DNA of 43,960 nt from Aphanothece hegewaldii CCALA 016. GTDB lineage: Bacteria > Cyanobacteriota > Cyanobacteriia > Cyanobacteriales > Microcystaceae. The notes beneath the pieces were generated by a model. The model was not told where the DNA came from, made no database searches, and was given only the letters and a program-made list of their open reading frames with translations. Position 1 is the first letter of the stretch. Each line of letters starts with the position of its first letter. The stretch spans positions 1 through 43,960 of the forward strand of contig NZ_PXOH01000037.1 of NCBI RefSeq assembly GCF_003007785.1. The letters are read 5' to 3'. The position numbers and the translations under genes are program-made. This document shows, piece after piece, positions 32,570-40,314 of the stretch.

Positions 32570-34078
32570 ATGGCCAGAGACTTACGGGGATTTATCAAAC
32601 TACTCGAAGAAAAAGGACAACTGAGACGCATCAAGACTTTGGTAGACTCAGACTTAGAAATCGCTGAAATCTCAAACCGAATGTTACAAGTCGGTGGCCC
32701 TGCGTTATTATTTGAAAATGTTAAAGGTGCATCGTTTCCCGTCGCTGTAAACCTGATGGGTACAGTAGAACGCATCTGCTGGGCGATGAATCTGGAAAAA
32801 GCCGAAGAATTAGAAGATTTAGGCAGAAAACTAGCTCTTTTGCAACAACCCAAACCCCCGAAAAAACTAAAAGAAGCGATCAATTTTGGTAAAGTGTTGT
32901 TCGATGTCCTGAAAGCTAAACCGAGTAAAAGTTTTTTTCCTCCCTGTCAGCAAGTGGTTATAGAAGGGGATGATCTTGATCTAAATACAATTCCTATGAT
33001 TCGACCCTATCCCAATGATGCAGGGAAAATTATTACTCTGGGTTTAGTCATTACCAAAGATTGCGAAACAGGTACACCGAATGTGGGGGTATATCGCTTA
33101 CAACTCCAGTCTAACAATACTATGACCGTTCATTGGTTATCCGTGCGCGGAGGTGCAAGACATCTCAGGAAAGCTGCAGAACAAGGGAAAAAATTAGAAA
33201 TAGCGATCGCATTGGGTGTAGATCCTCTGATTATTATGGCCGCAGCGACACCTATTCCCGTCGATCTCTCAGAATGGTTATTTGCGGGATTATATGGCGG
33301 TTCTGGGGTACAATTAGCCAAATGCAAAACCGTAGATCTAGAAGTTCCCGCAGACTCAGAAATAGTCTTAGAAGGAACCATTACCCCTGGTGAAGTCCTA
33401 CCCGATGGGCCATTTGGGGATCATATGGGATATTATGGCGGTGTGGAAGATTCGCCCTTAGTTCGCTTTCACTGCATGACTCATCGCAAAGATCCCATTT
33501 ATCTTACTACTTTTAGCGGTCGTCCCCCGAAAGAAGAAGCAATGATGGCGATCGCACTCAACCGCATCTATACACCAATACTAAGACAACAGGTTTCAGA
33601 AATTACCGATTTTTTCCTACCGATGGAAGCGTTAAGTTACAAAGCAGCCATTATTTCTATAGATAAAGCATACCCTGGACAAGCCAGACGCGCAGCCTTA
33701 GCCTTTTGGAGTGCCTTACCCCAGTTCACTTATACTAAATTTGTTATTGTTGTAGACAAAGATATCAATATCCGTGACCCGCGTCAGGTGGTTTGGGCTA
33801 TTAGTTCCAAGGTTGACCCCTCTAGAGATGTTTTTATTCTTCCGGATACTCCTTTTGATACCCTTGATTTTGCCAGTCAAAAACTCGGTTTAGGTGGGAG
33901 AATGGGTATAGATGCAACGACGAAAATGTATCCCGAAACCGAACACGAATGGGGAGAACCGTTAGAATCAGATTCTGGTATTGCTGCAATGGTGTCTCGA
34001 CGTTGGCAAGAATACGGACTCGATGATTTAGACTTGAATAAAGAAGTTAACCCTAATTTGTTTGGTTATGACGTATGA
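32570..34078 (+). CDS. ubiD: UbiD family decarboxylase
   Basis: A prenylated-FMN-dependent decarboxylase of 502 residues, in cyanobacteria thought to serve plastoquinone synthesis from 4-hydroxybenzoate-derived prenyl precursors. Typical segments are GGPALLFENVKG, NVGVYRLQLQSNNTM, RGGARHLRKA, LPDGPFGDHMGYYGG and TTFSGRPPKEEAMMA. The partner flavin prenyltransferase UbiX is not in this window. The gene is full length. It is divergent from mazEF, with 98 bases between the coding regions, so mazEF regulation might influence its promoter. Confidence 0.93.
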   Translation: MARDLRGFIKLLEEKGQLRRIKTLVDSDLEIAEISNRMLQVGGPALLFENVKGASFPVAVNLMGTVERICWAMNLEKAEELEDLGRKLALLQQPKPPKKLKEAINFGKVLFDVLKAKPSKSFFPPCQQVVIEGDDLDLNTIPMIRPYPNDAGKIITLGLVITKDCETGTPNVGVYRLQLQSNNTMTVHWLSVRGGARHLRKAAEQGKKLEIAIALGVDPLIIMAAATPIPVDLSEWLFAGLYGGSGVQLAKCKTVDLEVPADSEIVLEGTITPGEVLPDGPFGDHMGYYGGVEDSPLVRFHCMTHRKDPIYLTTFSGRPPKEEAMMAIALNRIYTPILRQQVSEITDFFLPMEALSYKAAIISIDKAYPGQARRAALAFWSALPQFTYTKFVIVVDKDINIRDPRQVVWAISSKVDPSRDVFILPDTPFDTLDFASQKLGLGGRMGIDATTKMYPETEHEWGEPLESDSGIAAMVSRRWQEYGLDDLDLNKEVNPNLFGYDV

Positions 34079-34130
34079 TAGTCTTTTAAACCTGAGAAAA
34101 AAAGTTAATATCGCAATTAGTTAATCATCA

Positions 34131-34388
34131 ATGGGAAAATATGAAAAGCTACGTCAAAAGATTTTAAGTGGTACATCAGATGCAAATATAGATTTTTCTG
34201 AATTGCGTCAACTTTTGTTACGCTTTGGTTTTGAGGAGAGAATTAAAGGAGATCATTATATATTTAGTCAAAAAAATGTAGAGGAAATAATTAACTTACA
34301 ACCCAAAGGAGCAAAAGCTAAATCTTATCAAGTTAAACAAGTTAGAAGCTTAATCATTAAGTATCAGTTGGTAAATCAAGATGATTAA
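34131..34388 (+). CDS. hicA: HicA-type toxin
   Basis: An 85-residue double-stranded-RNA-binding-like mRNA interferase: FSELRQLLLRFGFEERIKGDHYIF has the family layout, with His42 in GDHYIF where GSHxxF is usual. The following INLQPKGAKAKSYQVKQVR gives the basic strand. It overlaps hicB by eight bases. It is slightly longer at the N terminus than minimal HicA (about 60 residues). Confidence 0.85.
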   Translation: MGKYEKLRQKILSGTSDANIDFSELRQLLLRFGFEERIKGDHYIFSQKNVEEIINLQPKGAKAKSYQVKQVRSLIIKYQLVNQDD

Positions 34389-34596
34389 ATATGAATTAGT
34401 AATTTATTGGAGTGAAGAAGACAACGCTTTTATTGTTGAAGTTCCAGAATTAGCGGGATGTATGGCTGATGGGCAAACTTATCAAGAAGCTGTCAAAAAT
34501 GCTGAAATAATTATACAAGAATGGATTGAAACTGCTCAAGCAAATGGTCGTTCTATTCCCGTACCGAAAAATCGATTAATGTCTATAGAGAAATGA
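34381..34596 (+). CDS. hicB: HicB-type antitoxin
   Basis: A 71-residue antitoxin with partial RNase-H-like fold: YELVIYWSEEDNAFIVEVPELAGCMADG followed by TYQEAVKNAEIIIQEWIETA and a short tail. It lacks a clear separate DNA-binding domain, so autoregulation may be weak. It overlaps the toxin gene by eight bases and precedes the permease gene by seven bases, so the three may share a transcript. Confidence 0.88.
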   Translation: MIKYELVIYWSEEDNAFIVEVPELAGCMADGQTYQEAVKNAEIIIQEWIETAQANGRSIPVPKNRLMSIEK

Positions 34597-34602
34597 ATTA
34601 TT

Positions 34603-35733
34603 ATGGACTGGTGGCGTAAACTTAAAAATAATCCTTTGGCTCGCTTTGGTGCAATTCTATTATTAGTATTCTATATAATGGTAATTGCTGCTGATTTTAT
34701 TGCTCCTTATGATGGTTATTCATCACAACTTGATGGCTCTTTATTACCGCCAACGAGGCTCTATTTTCAGGTACAAGGAGGGGAAAAAAAGGGACAATGG
34801 ATCGGGCCTCATGTTTATCCTACTACCCAAAGTCCAACGGATTTAAAAACAGGCGATCGCAAAATACTAGAAGATTTTACGCAACCCTCACCCATTAGAT
34901 TATTTACTAAAGGAACACCCTATCAACTCTTACAAATTCGCCTTCCTTTACCGCCAAGTTTTGAAGAAGTAACACTCTTTCAAGGGATTAAATTCGACCG
35001 TCATTTATTTGGAACAATCGGAAAAGGATATATTAATGTACTGGGAACAGATGAACAGGGTAGAGATTTATTTAGTCGTTTATTATTTGGGGGTAGAATT
35101 AGTTTATTTATCGGTTTAATTGGTGTAGCGATATCTTTTCCTTTAGGAATGCTAATCGGCGGAATTTCTGGTTATTTTGGTGGCTGGTTAGATGCTATTT
35201 TAATGCGCTTAGTCGAAGTCTTAATGACCATTCCAGGAATTTATCTTTTAGTAGCTTTAGCCGCAGTTTTGCCACAGGGATTAAGTAGCGCACAACGATT
35301 TTTATTAATCGTTTTAATCACATCTTTTATCGGTTGGTCTGGACTAGCAAGAGTAATTCGCGGACAAGTTTTATCACTCAAAGAACAAGAATTTATTCAA
35401 GCGGCAAAAGCAATAGGAGCAAATCCACTGTATATTATTATACGCCATATTCTGCCCCAAACAGCCAGTTATATTATTATTTCGGCAACCTTAGCCGTAC
35501 CTGGATTTATTGCCTCAGAATCTGTTTTAAGTCTAATTGGTTTAGGAATTCAACAACCCGATCCGAGTTGGGGAAATTTATTATCTGTCGCTACAAAAGC
35601 ATCAATTATTGTTTTGCAACCTTGGTTAATTTGGCCACCAGCTATATTAATTATTCTGACAGTTTTGGCGTTTAATTTATTAGGAGATGGTTTACGCGAT
35701 GCCTTAGATCCCAGAAGTTTATCAAATCAGTAA
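34603..35733 (+). CDS. OppC/DppC-type ABC transporter permease
   Basis: Inner-membrane permease of a peptide/nickel-type ABC importer, 376 residues. The N-terminal helix (LARFGAILLLVFYIMVIAADFI) is followed by a long periplasmic loop (about 38-140) and a core of five helices. The EAA coupling loop is EFIQAAKAIGANPLYIIIRHILP near 263, and GTDEQGRDLFSRLLFGGRIS precedes the core as in DppC. No OppB, binding protein or ATPase gene is adjacent, which is a common scattered arrangement in cyanobacteria. It follows hicB by only seven bases. Confidence 0.92.
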   Translation: MDWWRKLKNNPLARFGAILLLVFYIMVIAADFIAPYDGYSSQLDGSLLPPTRLYFQVQGGEKKGQWIGPHVYPTTQSPTDLKTGDRKILEDFTQPSPIRLFTKGTPYQLLQIRLPLPPSFEEVTLFQGIKFDRHLFGTIGKGYINVLGTDEQGRDLFSRLLFGGRISLFIGLIGVAISFPLGMLIGGISGYFGGWLDAILMRLVEVLMTIPGIYLLVALAAVLPQGLSSAQRFLLIVLITSFIGWSGLARVIRGQVLSLKEQEFIQAAKAIGANPLYIIIRHILPQTASYIIISATLAVPGFIASESVLSLIGLGIQQPDPSWGNLLSVATKASIIVLQPWLIWPPAILIILTVLAFNLLGDGLRDALDPRSLSNQ

Positions 35734-35739
35734 TTATAT

Positions 35740-36003
35740 TTATGAAAAAAATTGCTCATAATCATCATGATTACCGAGCCAAAACCAAGTAACTAGATCA
35801 CCCTCTAATATACCAATTGCCCGATAATCTCTAGTAATTCGTACCGACCAAATTCCCTCCTTAGTGTTAATACATTTGAAATGTAATGACGGGTGAAAAG
35901 GGTTTTCTGACCATAAACGATATGCTTTTCTAGCACTTTGTCTAATTGGCTCGTTTAATTGACGATACTCTATCCAAAAAGAAGGAAGTACAGCAGATTT
36001 CAT
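35740..36003 (-). CDS. RelE/ParE-superfamily toxin
   Basis: An 87-residue toxin with the family pattern: FWIEYRQLNEPIRQSARKAYRLWSENPF, then LHFKCINTKEGIWSVRITRDYRAIGIL and a C-terminal WFWLGNHDDYEQFF. The basic RITRDYR segment and the terminal His/Asp/Tyr suit RNA cleavage. The ATG overlaps the antitoxin stop (ATGA, four bases). The gene ends six bases from the OppC stop on the other strand. Confidence 0.83.
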   Translation of the reverse strand: MKSAVLPSFWIEYRQLNEPIRQSARKAYRLWSENPFHPSLHFKCINTKEGIWSVRITRDYRAIGILEGDLVTWFWLGNHDDYEQFFS

Positions 36004-36230
36004 AGTAAATTATAGTCTAGTTCTACTGCTTTACCTTCGGCAATTTCTTGTTTAGCGCGTTTAGCAGCCATAATTAATTTATCTTGTGTTCTCTCAAAAG
36101 ATTCATCCCATTTTTGATCATCTTGTAAATCAGTAACATATTCTCTAAGATGTTCTACAAGTTGATTTTGAAGCTCAACTGGCAGTACTTCCATTATTTT
36201 GATTACTTCATCAATTGCAGTGGATAACAT
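36000..36230 (-). CDS. Antitoxin of the RelE/ParE-type pair
   Basis: A 76-residue acidic helical protein (MLSTAIDEVIKIMEVLPVELQNQLVEHLREYV ... KRAKQEIAEGKAVELDYNLL) of a family that accompanies RelE-like toxins in cyanobacteria. It lacks an obvious DNA-binding motif. It overlaps the toxin gene by four bases and is transcribed first. Confidence 0.75.
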   Translation of the reverse strand: MLSTAIDEVIKIMEVLPVELQNQLVEHLREYVTDLQDDQKWDESFERTQDKLIMAAKRAKQEIAEGKAVELDYNLL

Positions 36231-36349
36231 AGGATATCTTTCTTTAACAGAATTTATTCATATAGTATTATAGTCTAATTACTGAAGCCGGAGGAACAGA
36301 AACCCTCAGTTAACAATCACTAGATCAGTATCTTTTTCTCAATATCTAT

Positions 36350-37558
36350 ATGTTTCATCGATTTCGATATATTTTTCTTTTTTTCCTCAGCCTAGTTTTA
36401 TTAATGAGCTTGGAGTCGCCAAAACTATTATCGTTCCCTGTATCTCAATCATCGGAACTGCGAGGAGTTTGGTTAACGAATATTGATAGTGATATTTTAT
36501 TTAGCGAACAAAAATTATCCGACTCAATTGTTACTCTTAAAGAACTGAATTTTAATACCCTTTATCCGACAGTGTGGAATTGGGGTTACACTTTATATCC
36601 CAGTAAAGTCGCTAAACAAGCGATTGGAATAGAAATAGATCCCACTGAATCATTGCAAAAAAGAGATATCCTGCAAGAAATTTTAGATCAAGGACATCGC
36701 AAAAGAATGACGGTTATTCCTTGGTTTGAATTTGGGTTTATGGCACCCGCAGACTCGGAATTAGCAAAACGTCATCCCGAATGGTTAACCCAACGTAAAG
36801 ATAAAAGTACCATTTGGTTAGAAGGAAAGGTGCATCAGCGTGTTTGGTTAAATCCTCTTGATTCAAATGTTCAGAAATTTATTACAGATTTAGTCCTTGA
36901 ATTAATCGATAATTATGATGTTGATGGGATTCAATTTGATGATCATTTTGGTTATCCGTCTGATTTTGGTTACGATCCACTCACTGTACAACTTTATCAA
37001 CAAGAACATCAAGGAAAATTACCACCTACTAATCATTTAGATAAAGATTGGATTCAATGGAGAGCAGATAAAATAACAGAATATATGGAGCAATTAGTTC
37101 AAACGATAAGACTTCGGACTTCTAAGGTAATTATTTCAGTTTCTCCTAATCCTCAAGCTTTTTCTTTAGAATCCTATCTTGCAGATTGGCATAAATGGGA
37201 AAAAAAGGGTTTAATTGATGAATTAGTGATTCAAGTGTATCGCTCTAAAAAAGAGGACTATCTCAGAGAATTACAATCGAAAGAATTACAAATTGCTAAA
37301 GCTCGTATTCCTGTAGGAATCGGTATTCTGGCAGGTTTAAAAGGTCGTCCTGTTAATCGAAAAAATATTACTGAACAAGTTACAATCGCTCGTGAAAATG
37401 GTTTTGCTGGTGTTTCGTTTTTCTTCTATGAAAGTTTATGGAACATGGCTGACGAACCTGCGGAAAAACGTCGTACTCTTTTTAAAGATTTATTTCCTAC
37501 TTCTGCTATTCATCCTAATATCATTCGAGGTTGGAGTCCTCAAGCCTCAAAAGGGTAG
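36350..37558 (+). CDS. Glycosyl hydrolase-like family 10 (GHL10/DUF187) protein
   Basis: An exported TIM-barrel protein of 402 residues. A signal peptide (IFLFFLSLVLLMSLE) is followed by ELRGVWLTNIDSDILF, FNTLYPTVWNWGYTLYPS, VIPWFEFGFM and DGIQFDDHFGYP, the hallmark acidic positions of the family. The probable substrates are cell-envelope polysaccharides; activity in this family is little studied. It stands between the RelE-type pair (divergent) and dapB. Confidence 0.9.
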   Translation: MFHRFRYIFLFFLSLVLLMSLESPKLLSFPVSQSSELRGVWLTNIDSDILFSEQKLSDSIVTLKELNFNTLYPTVWNWGYTLYPSKVAKQAIGIEIDPTESLQKRDILQEILDQGHRKRMTVIPWFEFGFMAPADSELAKRHPEWLTQRKDKSTIWLEGKVHQRVWLNPLDSNVQKFITDLVLELIDNYDVDGIQFDDHFGYPSDFGYDPLTVQLYQQEHQGKLPPTNHLDKDWIQWRADKITEYMEQLVQTIRLRTSKVIISVSPNPQAFSLESYLADWHKWEKKGLIDELVIQVYRSKKEDYLRELQSKELQIAKARIPVGIGILAGLKGRPVNRKNITEQVTIARENGFAGVSFFFYESLWNMADEPAEKRRTLFKDLFPTSAIHPNIIRGWSPQASKG

Positions 37559-37609
37559 TTAATTCGTCTACAATTGCTAAAGGAACCTAGGAAGAATCAA
37601 TCTACAACA

Positions 37610-38437
37610 ATGACGATGAATGCACCGATACCTGTAGTAGTCAACGGCGCGGCTGGTAAAATGGGACGAGAAGTAATTAAAGCGATCGCTAATGCAGATG
37701 ATCTGATGTTAGTCGGTGCAGTCGATCGCAACCCCGAATATCGCGGCGAGGACATCGGTGAAATTGCGGGCTGTGGGGCGTTAGAAGTGCCTGTTTTAGA
37801 CGATTTACAAAGTATTTTGGTGCTGGCCACCCAAGAAAAAGTACAAGGCGTAATGGTCGATTTTACCCATCCTGACGGGGTTTACGATAATGTGCGGAGT
37901 TCGATCGCCTATGGGGTGCGTCCCGTAGTTGGTACAACTGGACTAACTCCCGAACAAATTAAAGATCTTGCCGACTTCGCCGAAAAAGCCAGTACAGGTT
38001 GTCTAATTATTCCCAATTTCAGTATCGGCATGGTACTCTTACAACAAGCCGCCTTGCAAGCATCCCAATATTTTGAACACGTAGAAATCATCGAACTACA
38101 CCACAACCAAAAAGCCGACGCACCTAGTGGAACCGCTATCAAAACGGCTGAACTTTTATCCGAAATCGGTAAAGCATATAATCCGCAAAAAGTCAAGGAA
38201 AAAGAAACAATTCAAGGGGCTAGAGGCGGTATTGTTGGCGAGAATATTAACATTCACAGTATACGCTTACCTGGTTTAATAGCCCATCAAGAGGTGATTT
38301 TTGGCGCACCTGGGGAAATTTACACACTAAGACATGATACCAGCGATCGGTCCTGTTATATGCCTGGTGTGTTACTCTCCATTCGTAAAGTGACTCAACT
38401 CAAAACTCTGGTTTATGGTTTAGAAAAAATCCTTTAA
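37610..38437 (+). CDS. dapB: 4-hydroxy-tetrahydrodipicolinate reductase
   Basis: Reduces 4-hydroxy-tetrahydrodipicolinate to tetrahydrodipicolinate with NAD(P)H in lysine and diaminopimelate synthesis. The Rossmann motif VVNGAAGKMGREVIKA and the catalytic region ELHHNQKADAPSGTAIKTA are intact, as is RGGIVGENINIHSIRLPG. The start is ATG 37610 rather than TTG 37574; a second ATG two codons on is also possible. The length (about 275 residues) is normal. Confidence 0.96.
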   Translation: MTMNAPIPVVVNGAAGKMGREVIKAIANADDLMLVGAVDRNPEYRGEDIGEIAGCGALEVPVLDDLQSILVLATQEKVQGVMVDFTHPDGVYDNVRSSIAYGVRPVVGTTGLTPEQIKDLADFAEKASTGCLIIPNFSIGMVLLQQAALQASQYFEHVEIIELHHNQKADAPSGTAIKTAELLSEIGKAYNPQKVKEKETIQGARGGIVGENINIHSIRLPGLIAHQEVIFGAPGEIYTLRHDTSDRSCYMPGVLLSIRKVTQLKTLVYGLEKIL

Positions 38438-38442
38438 CATTT

Positions 38443-38470
38443 GTAAAGACGCGCCATGACTCGTCTCTAC
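38443..38470. repeat. GTAGAGACG-type dispersed palindrome
   Basis: GTAAAGACG...CGTCTCTAC with a CATG-centred middle, a degenerate copy of a short palindrome frequent in cyanobacteria. A related copy, TAGACGT...ACGTCTCTAC, is at 40207-40231. It contains the in-frame ATG at 38456, which is why that start is not used for the next gene. Confidence 0.6.
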
Positions 38471-38494
38471 TATATCCAACACTTAAAACCTAAT

Positions 38495-39202
38495 ATGCTG
38501 TTTCCTCTCACCCGTGAAACCTTGGAACAAATTATCCCCATTATTGCTACTGGACCGCAGTACGGTTATTATTGGGGTAAATGGTCAGATTTGTTGAGAC
38601 GCTTACTTATTTCGGTGGTTGCTTTAACTATCACTTGGTTAGTGGGAAATTTATTCGGGCCTGGCGGCTTTACGATTAAAATAATTTTAGATATTATTGC
38701 GGGCTTATATTGGTTATGGTGTCCTGTTTATTTAGCCAGTATCAAAAATAATATTTATCGTCGTATTCCTTATTCTGGTTTTTGGCGTGGTAGGGTTTTG
38801 GATGCGTTTATTACTGACGAGTTAGTCTCAGAAGAGGAAACCGTTAATCAACGCGGTGATCTGGTTATTATTGAAAATATGGAAAAACGGATTAATCTAT
38901 TAGTAGGGGATCAATCTGGGTTTAAGGTTACAGTACAAGCCCCTTTACGTCGCATCTATAAAGGAATTCGTCCTGGTGTCGTTGCCGAATTATTGGTCTT
39001 ATCCAAACAACCTGATTTAGAAACCATTTCTAAGATAACAGATGTTTATCTACCACAACAAAATCTCTGGGTGGGAGAATATCCTTATTTGCGTCGGGAT
39101 GTTTTTATGCAAGTGAGTCAAGAATTAGGGGGAACGGGAAAATCTAGTACAAAGGAACGTCGCCCCGGTAGTTATATTGTTAAACGAAAACGACGGAATT
39201 AA
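38495..39202 (+). CDS. Conserved cyanobacterial membrane protein
   Basis: A 235-residue protein with two or three membrane helices between about 35 and 90 (LISVVALTITWLVGNLF, IKIILDIIAGLYWLWCPVYLA) and a mostly beta C-terminal cytoplasmic domain (RGDLVIIENMEKRINLLVGD; PGVVAELLVLS). It is often annotated as a phosphate ABC transporter permease, but no permease EAA motif is visible, so I do not adopt that. The start at 38495 is preferred because the upstream ATG lies in a dispersed palindrome. Confidence 0.65.
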   Translation: MLFPLTRETLEQIIPIIATGPQYGYYWGKWSDLLRRLLISVVALTITWLVGNLFGPGGFTIKIILDIIAGLYWLWCPVYLASIKNNIYRRIPYSGFWRGRVLDAFITDELVSEEETVNQRGDLVIIENMEKRINLLVGDQSGFKVTVQAPLRRIYKGIRPGVVAELLVLSKQPDLETISKITDVYLPQQNLWVGEYPYLRRDVFMQVSQELGGTGKSSTKERRPGSYIVKRKRRN

Positions 39203-39219
39203 GTCAGTGAATGAATTCA

Positions 39220-39403
39220 CTGTCTACTAGCTAAAGTCCGTTAAAACGGACTAAAAAACTGATTAAGGGGAGTCGGTTTTAACCGACTTGAACTATCAGA
39301 CAGAGAATTTATTCTCTGGCAGTGCGCAAACTAAAAAACTGATTAAGGGGAGTCGGTTTTAACCGACTTGAACTATCAGACAGAGAATTTATTCTCTGGC
39401 AGT
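39220..39403. repeat. Structured repeat with 80-bp tandem duplication
   Basis: Arms CTGTCT (39220) and AGACAG (39298) enclose the hairpins AGTCCGTT/AACGGACT (39235-39252) and AGTCGGTT/AACCGACT (39271-39288), an inverted copy of the element at 24715-24788. A further hairpin AGAGAA/TTCTCT follows (39302-39317). The block 39250-39323 is repeated exactly at 39330-39403 (period 80 bases), duplicating the second and third hairpins. Confidence 0.88.
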
Positions 39404-39443
39404 ATTGATAGATTTTGGCAAGGGTGAAATCACTATAAGACAT

Positions 39444-40139
39444 TTATTTGGTTAAACCATGTTTTAGGGCAAAACGAACTAATTCAGTTCGGCTATTTGT
39501 TCCAGTTTTACTAAAAAGACGGCTAACATATTTTTCTACATTTCTCACACTGGTATCTAAACGACTCGCAATTTCTTTATTCATCAAACCTTCAGCCACT
39601 AAGTCTAAAACACTTTGTTCTCTGGGAGTCAAATCTATTTTAATGGGAGAAGGAGTCGTTGTAAAAGTTTGTTGTTGTCCAAGTTGTTGTTTAATTTCTT
39701 TGATTTCTTGGGCAATTTCTTCGAGTTTAGCGCTTTCACTATTTGCATTAACACTGACGCGACGACGTTCTAATAAATTTTTGACAATAGCTTCAAGTTC
39801 ATCAGGATCAAAGGGTTTAGACAAATACGCATCACAACCCGCATTATAACCCTCAATACGATCGCTCGTCATGCCTCTAGCGGTTAAAAAAACGACGGGT
39901 ATCGCCTGAAAACGCGCATCATTGCGGAGTTTTTGTAAGAATTGATATCCATCGACTTGAGGCATCATGATATCAGAAATGACTAACTCTGGGGTATTTT
40001 TTTGGAGAAATTCCCAAGCTTCATTTGCATTACTGGCGACCTCAACGTCGAATTCTTCGCTATCTTCTAAATAGGCTTGAACTGACTCTCGTACTCCAGG
40101 TTCATCATCAACCAGTAATAATTTAGGTGTTTTAGACAT
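39444..40139 (-). CDS. NarL-type response regulator
   Basis: Two-component transcription regulator with an N-terminal receiver domain (about 5-125; acidic Asp11/Asp12, phospho-acceptor Asp56 in ISDIMMPQ, Lys108 in LSKPFDPDEL) and a C-terminal LuxR-type HTH (LTPREQSVLDLVAEGLMNKE, then VRNVEKYVSRLFSKTG). A Gln-rich coiled linker (about 130-160) separates them. The pattern is close to the cyanobacterial NarL group that includes Rre1 and chloroplast Ycf29, but orthology is not certain from sequence alone. No histidine kinase gene is adjacent, as is usual for that group. Confidence 0.93.
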   Translation of the reverse strand: MSKTPKLLLVDDEPGVRESVQAYLEDSEEFDVEVASNANEAWEFLQKNTPELVISDIMMPQVDGYQFLQKLRNDARFQAIPVVFLTARGMTSDRIEGYNAGCDAYLSKPFDPDELEAIVKNLLERRRVSVNANSESAKLEEIAQEIKEIKQQLGQQQTFTTTPSPIKIDLTPREQSVLDLVAEGLMNKEIASRLDTSVRNVEKYVSRLFSKTGTNSRTELVRFALKHGLTK

Positions 40140-40206
40140 TGTTTGAGCTTGCGGCTAGGCTTGTCGTTGATTCCATTATACGAGCTTAATCCTACAAGTA
40201 GGAAGA

Positions 40207-40231
40207 TAGACGTGATATATTACGTCTCTAC
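40207..40231. repeat. GTAGAGACG-type dispersed palindrome
   Basis: TAGACGT, an 8-base AT core and ACGTCT followed by CTAC, related to the element at 38443-38470. Confidence 0.55.
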
Positions 40232-40251
40232 AGTCATCATTCATCAGTTAC

Positions 40252-40295
40252 CAGTAATCAGTATAAAAGTTTTTTTGATTGATTACTGATTACTG
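40252..40295 (-). terminator. Hairpin downstream of the giant DUF4347 gene
   Basis: CAGTAATCAGT (40252-40262) and ACTGATTACTG (40285-40295) are perfect 11-bp inverted arms with a 22-base loop, about 20 bases past the stop of the giant gene. Similar CAGTAATCAGT-type arms form dispersed repeats in cyanobacteria. It may terminate the minus-strand transcript; there is no clear T-tract. Confidence 0.45.
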
Positions 40296-40314
40296 TATCA
40301 AACCCCTACGGAGA

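Noticed and set aside
32515..32883. 122-codon minus-strand frame at the start of ubiD
   Set aside because: Shadow of the ubiD coding sequence, which has full family motifs.
38495..39202. Phosphate ABC transporter permease
   Set aside because: This common automatic label is not supported: there is no EAA loop and too few membrane helices.
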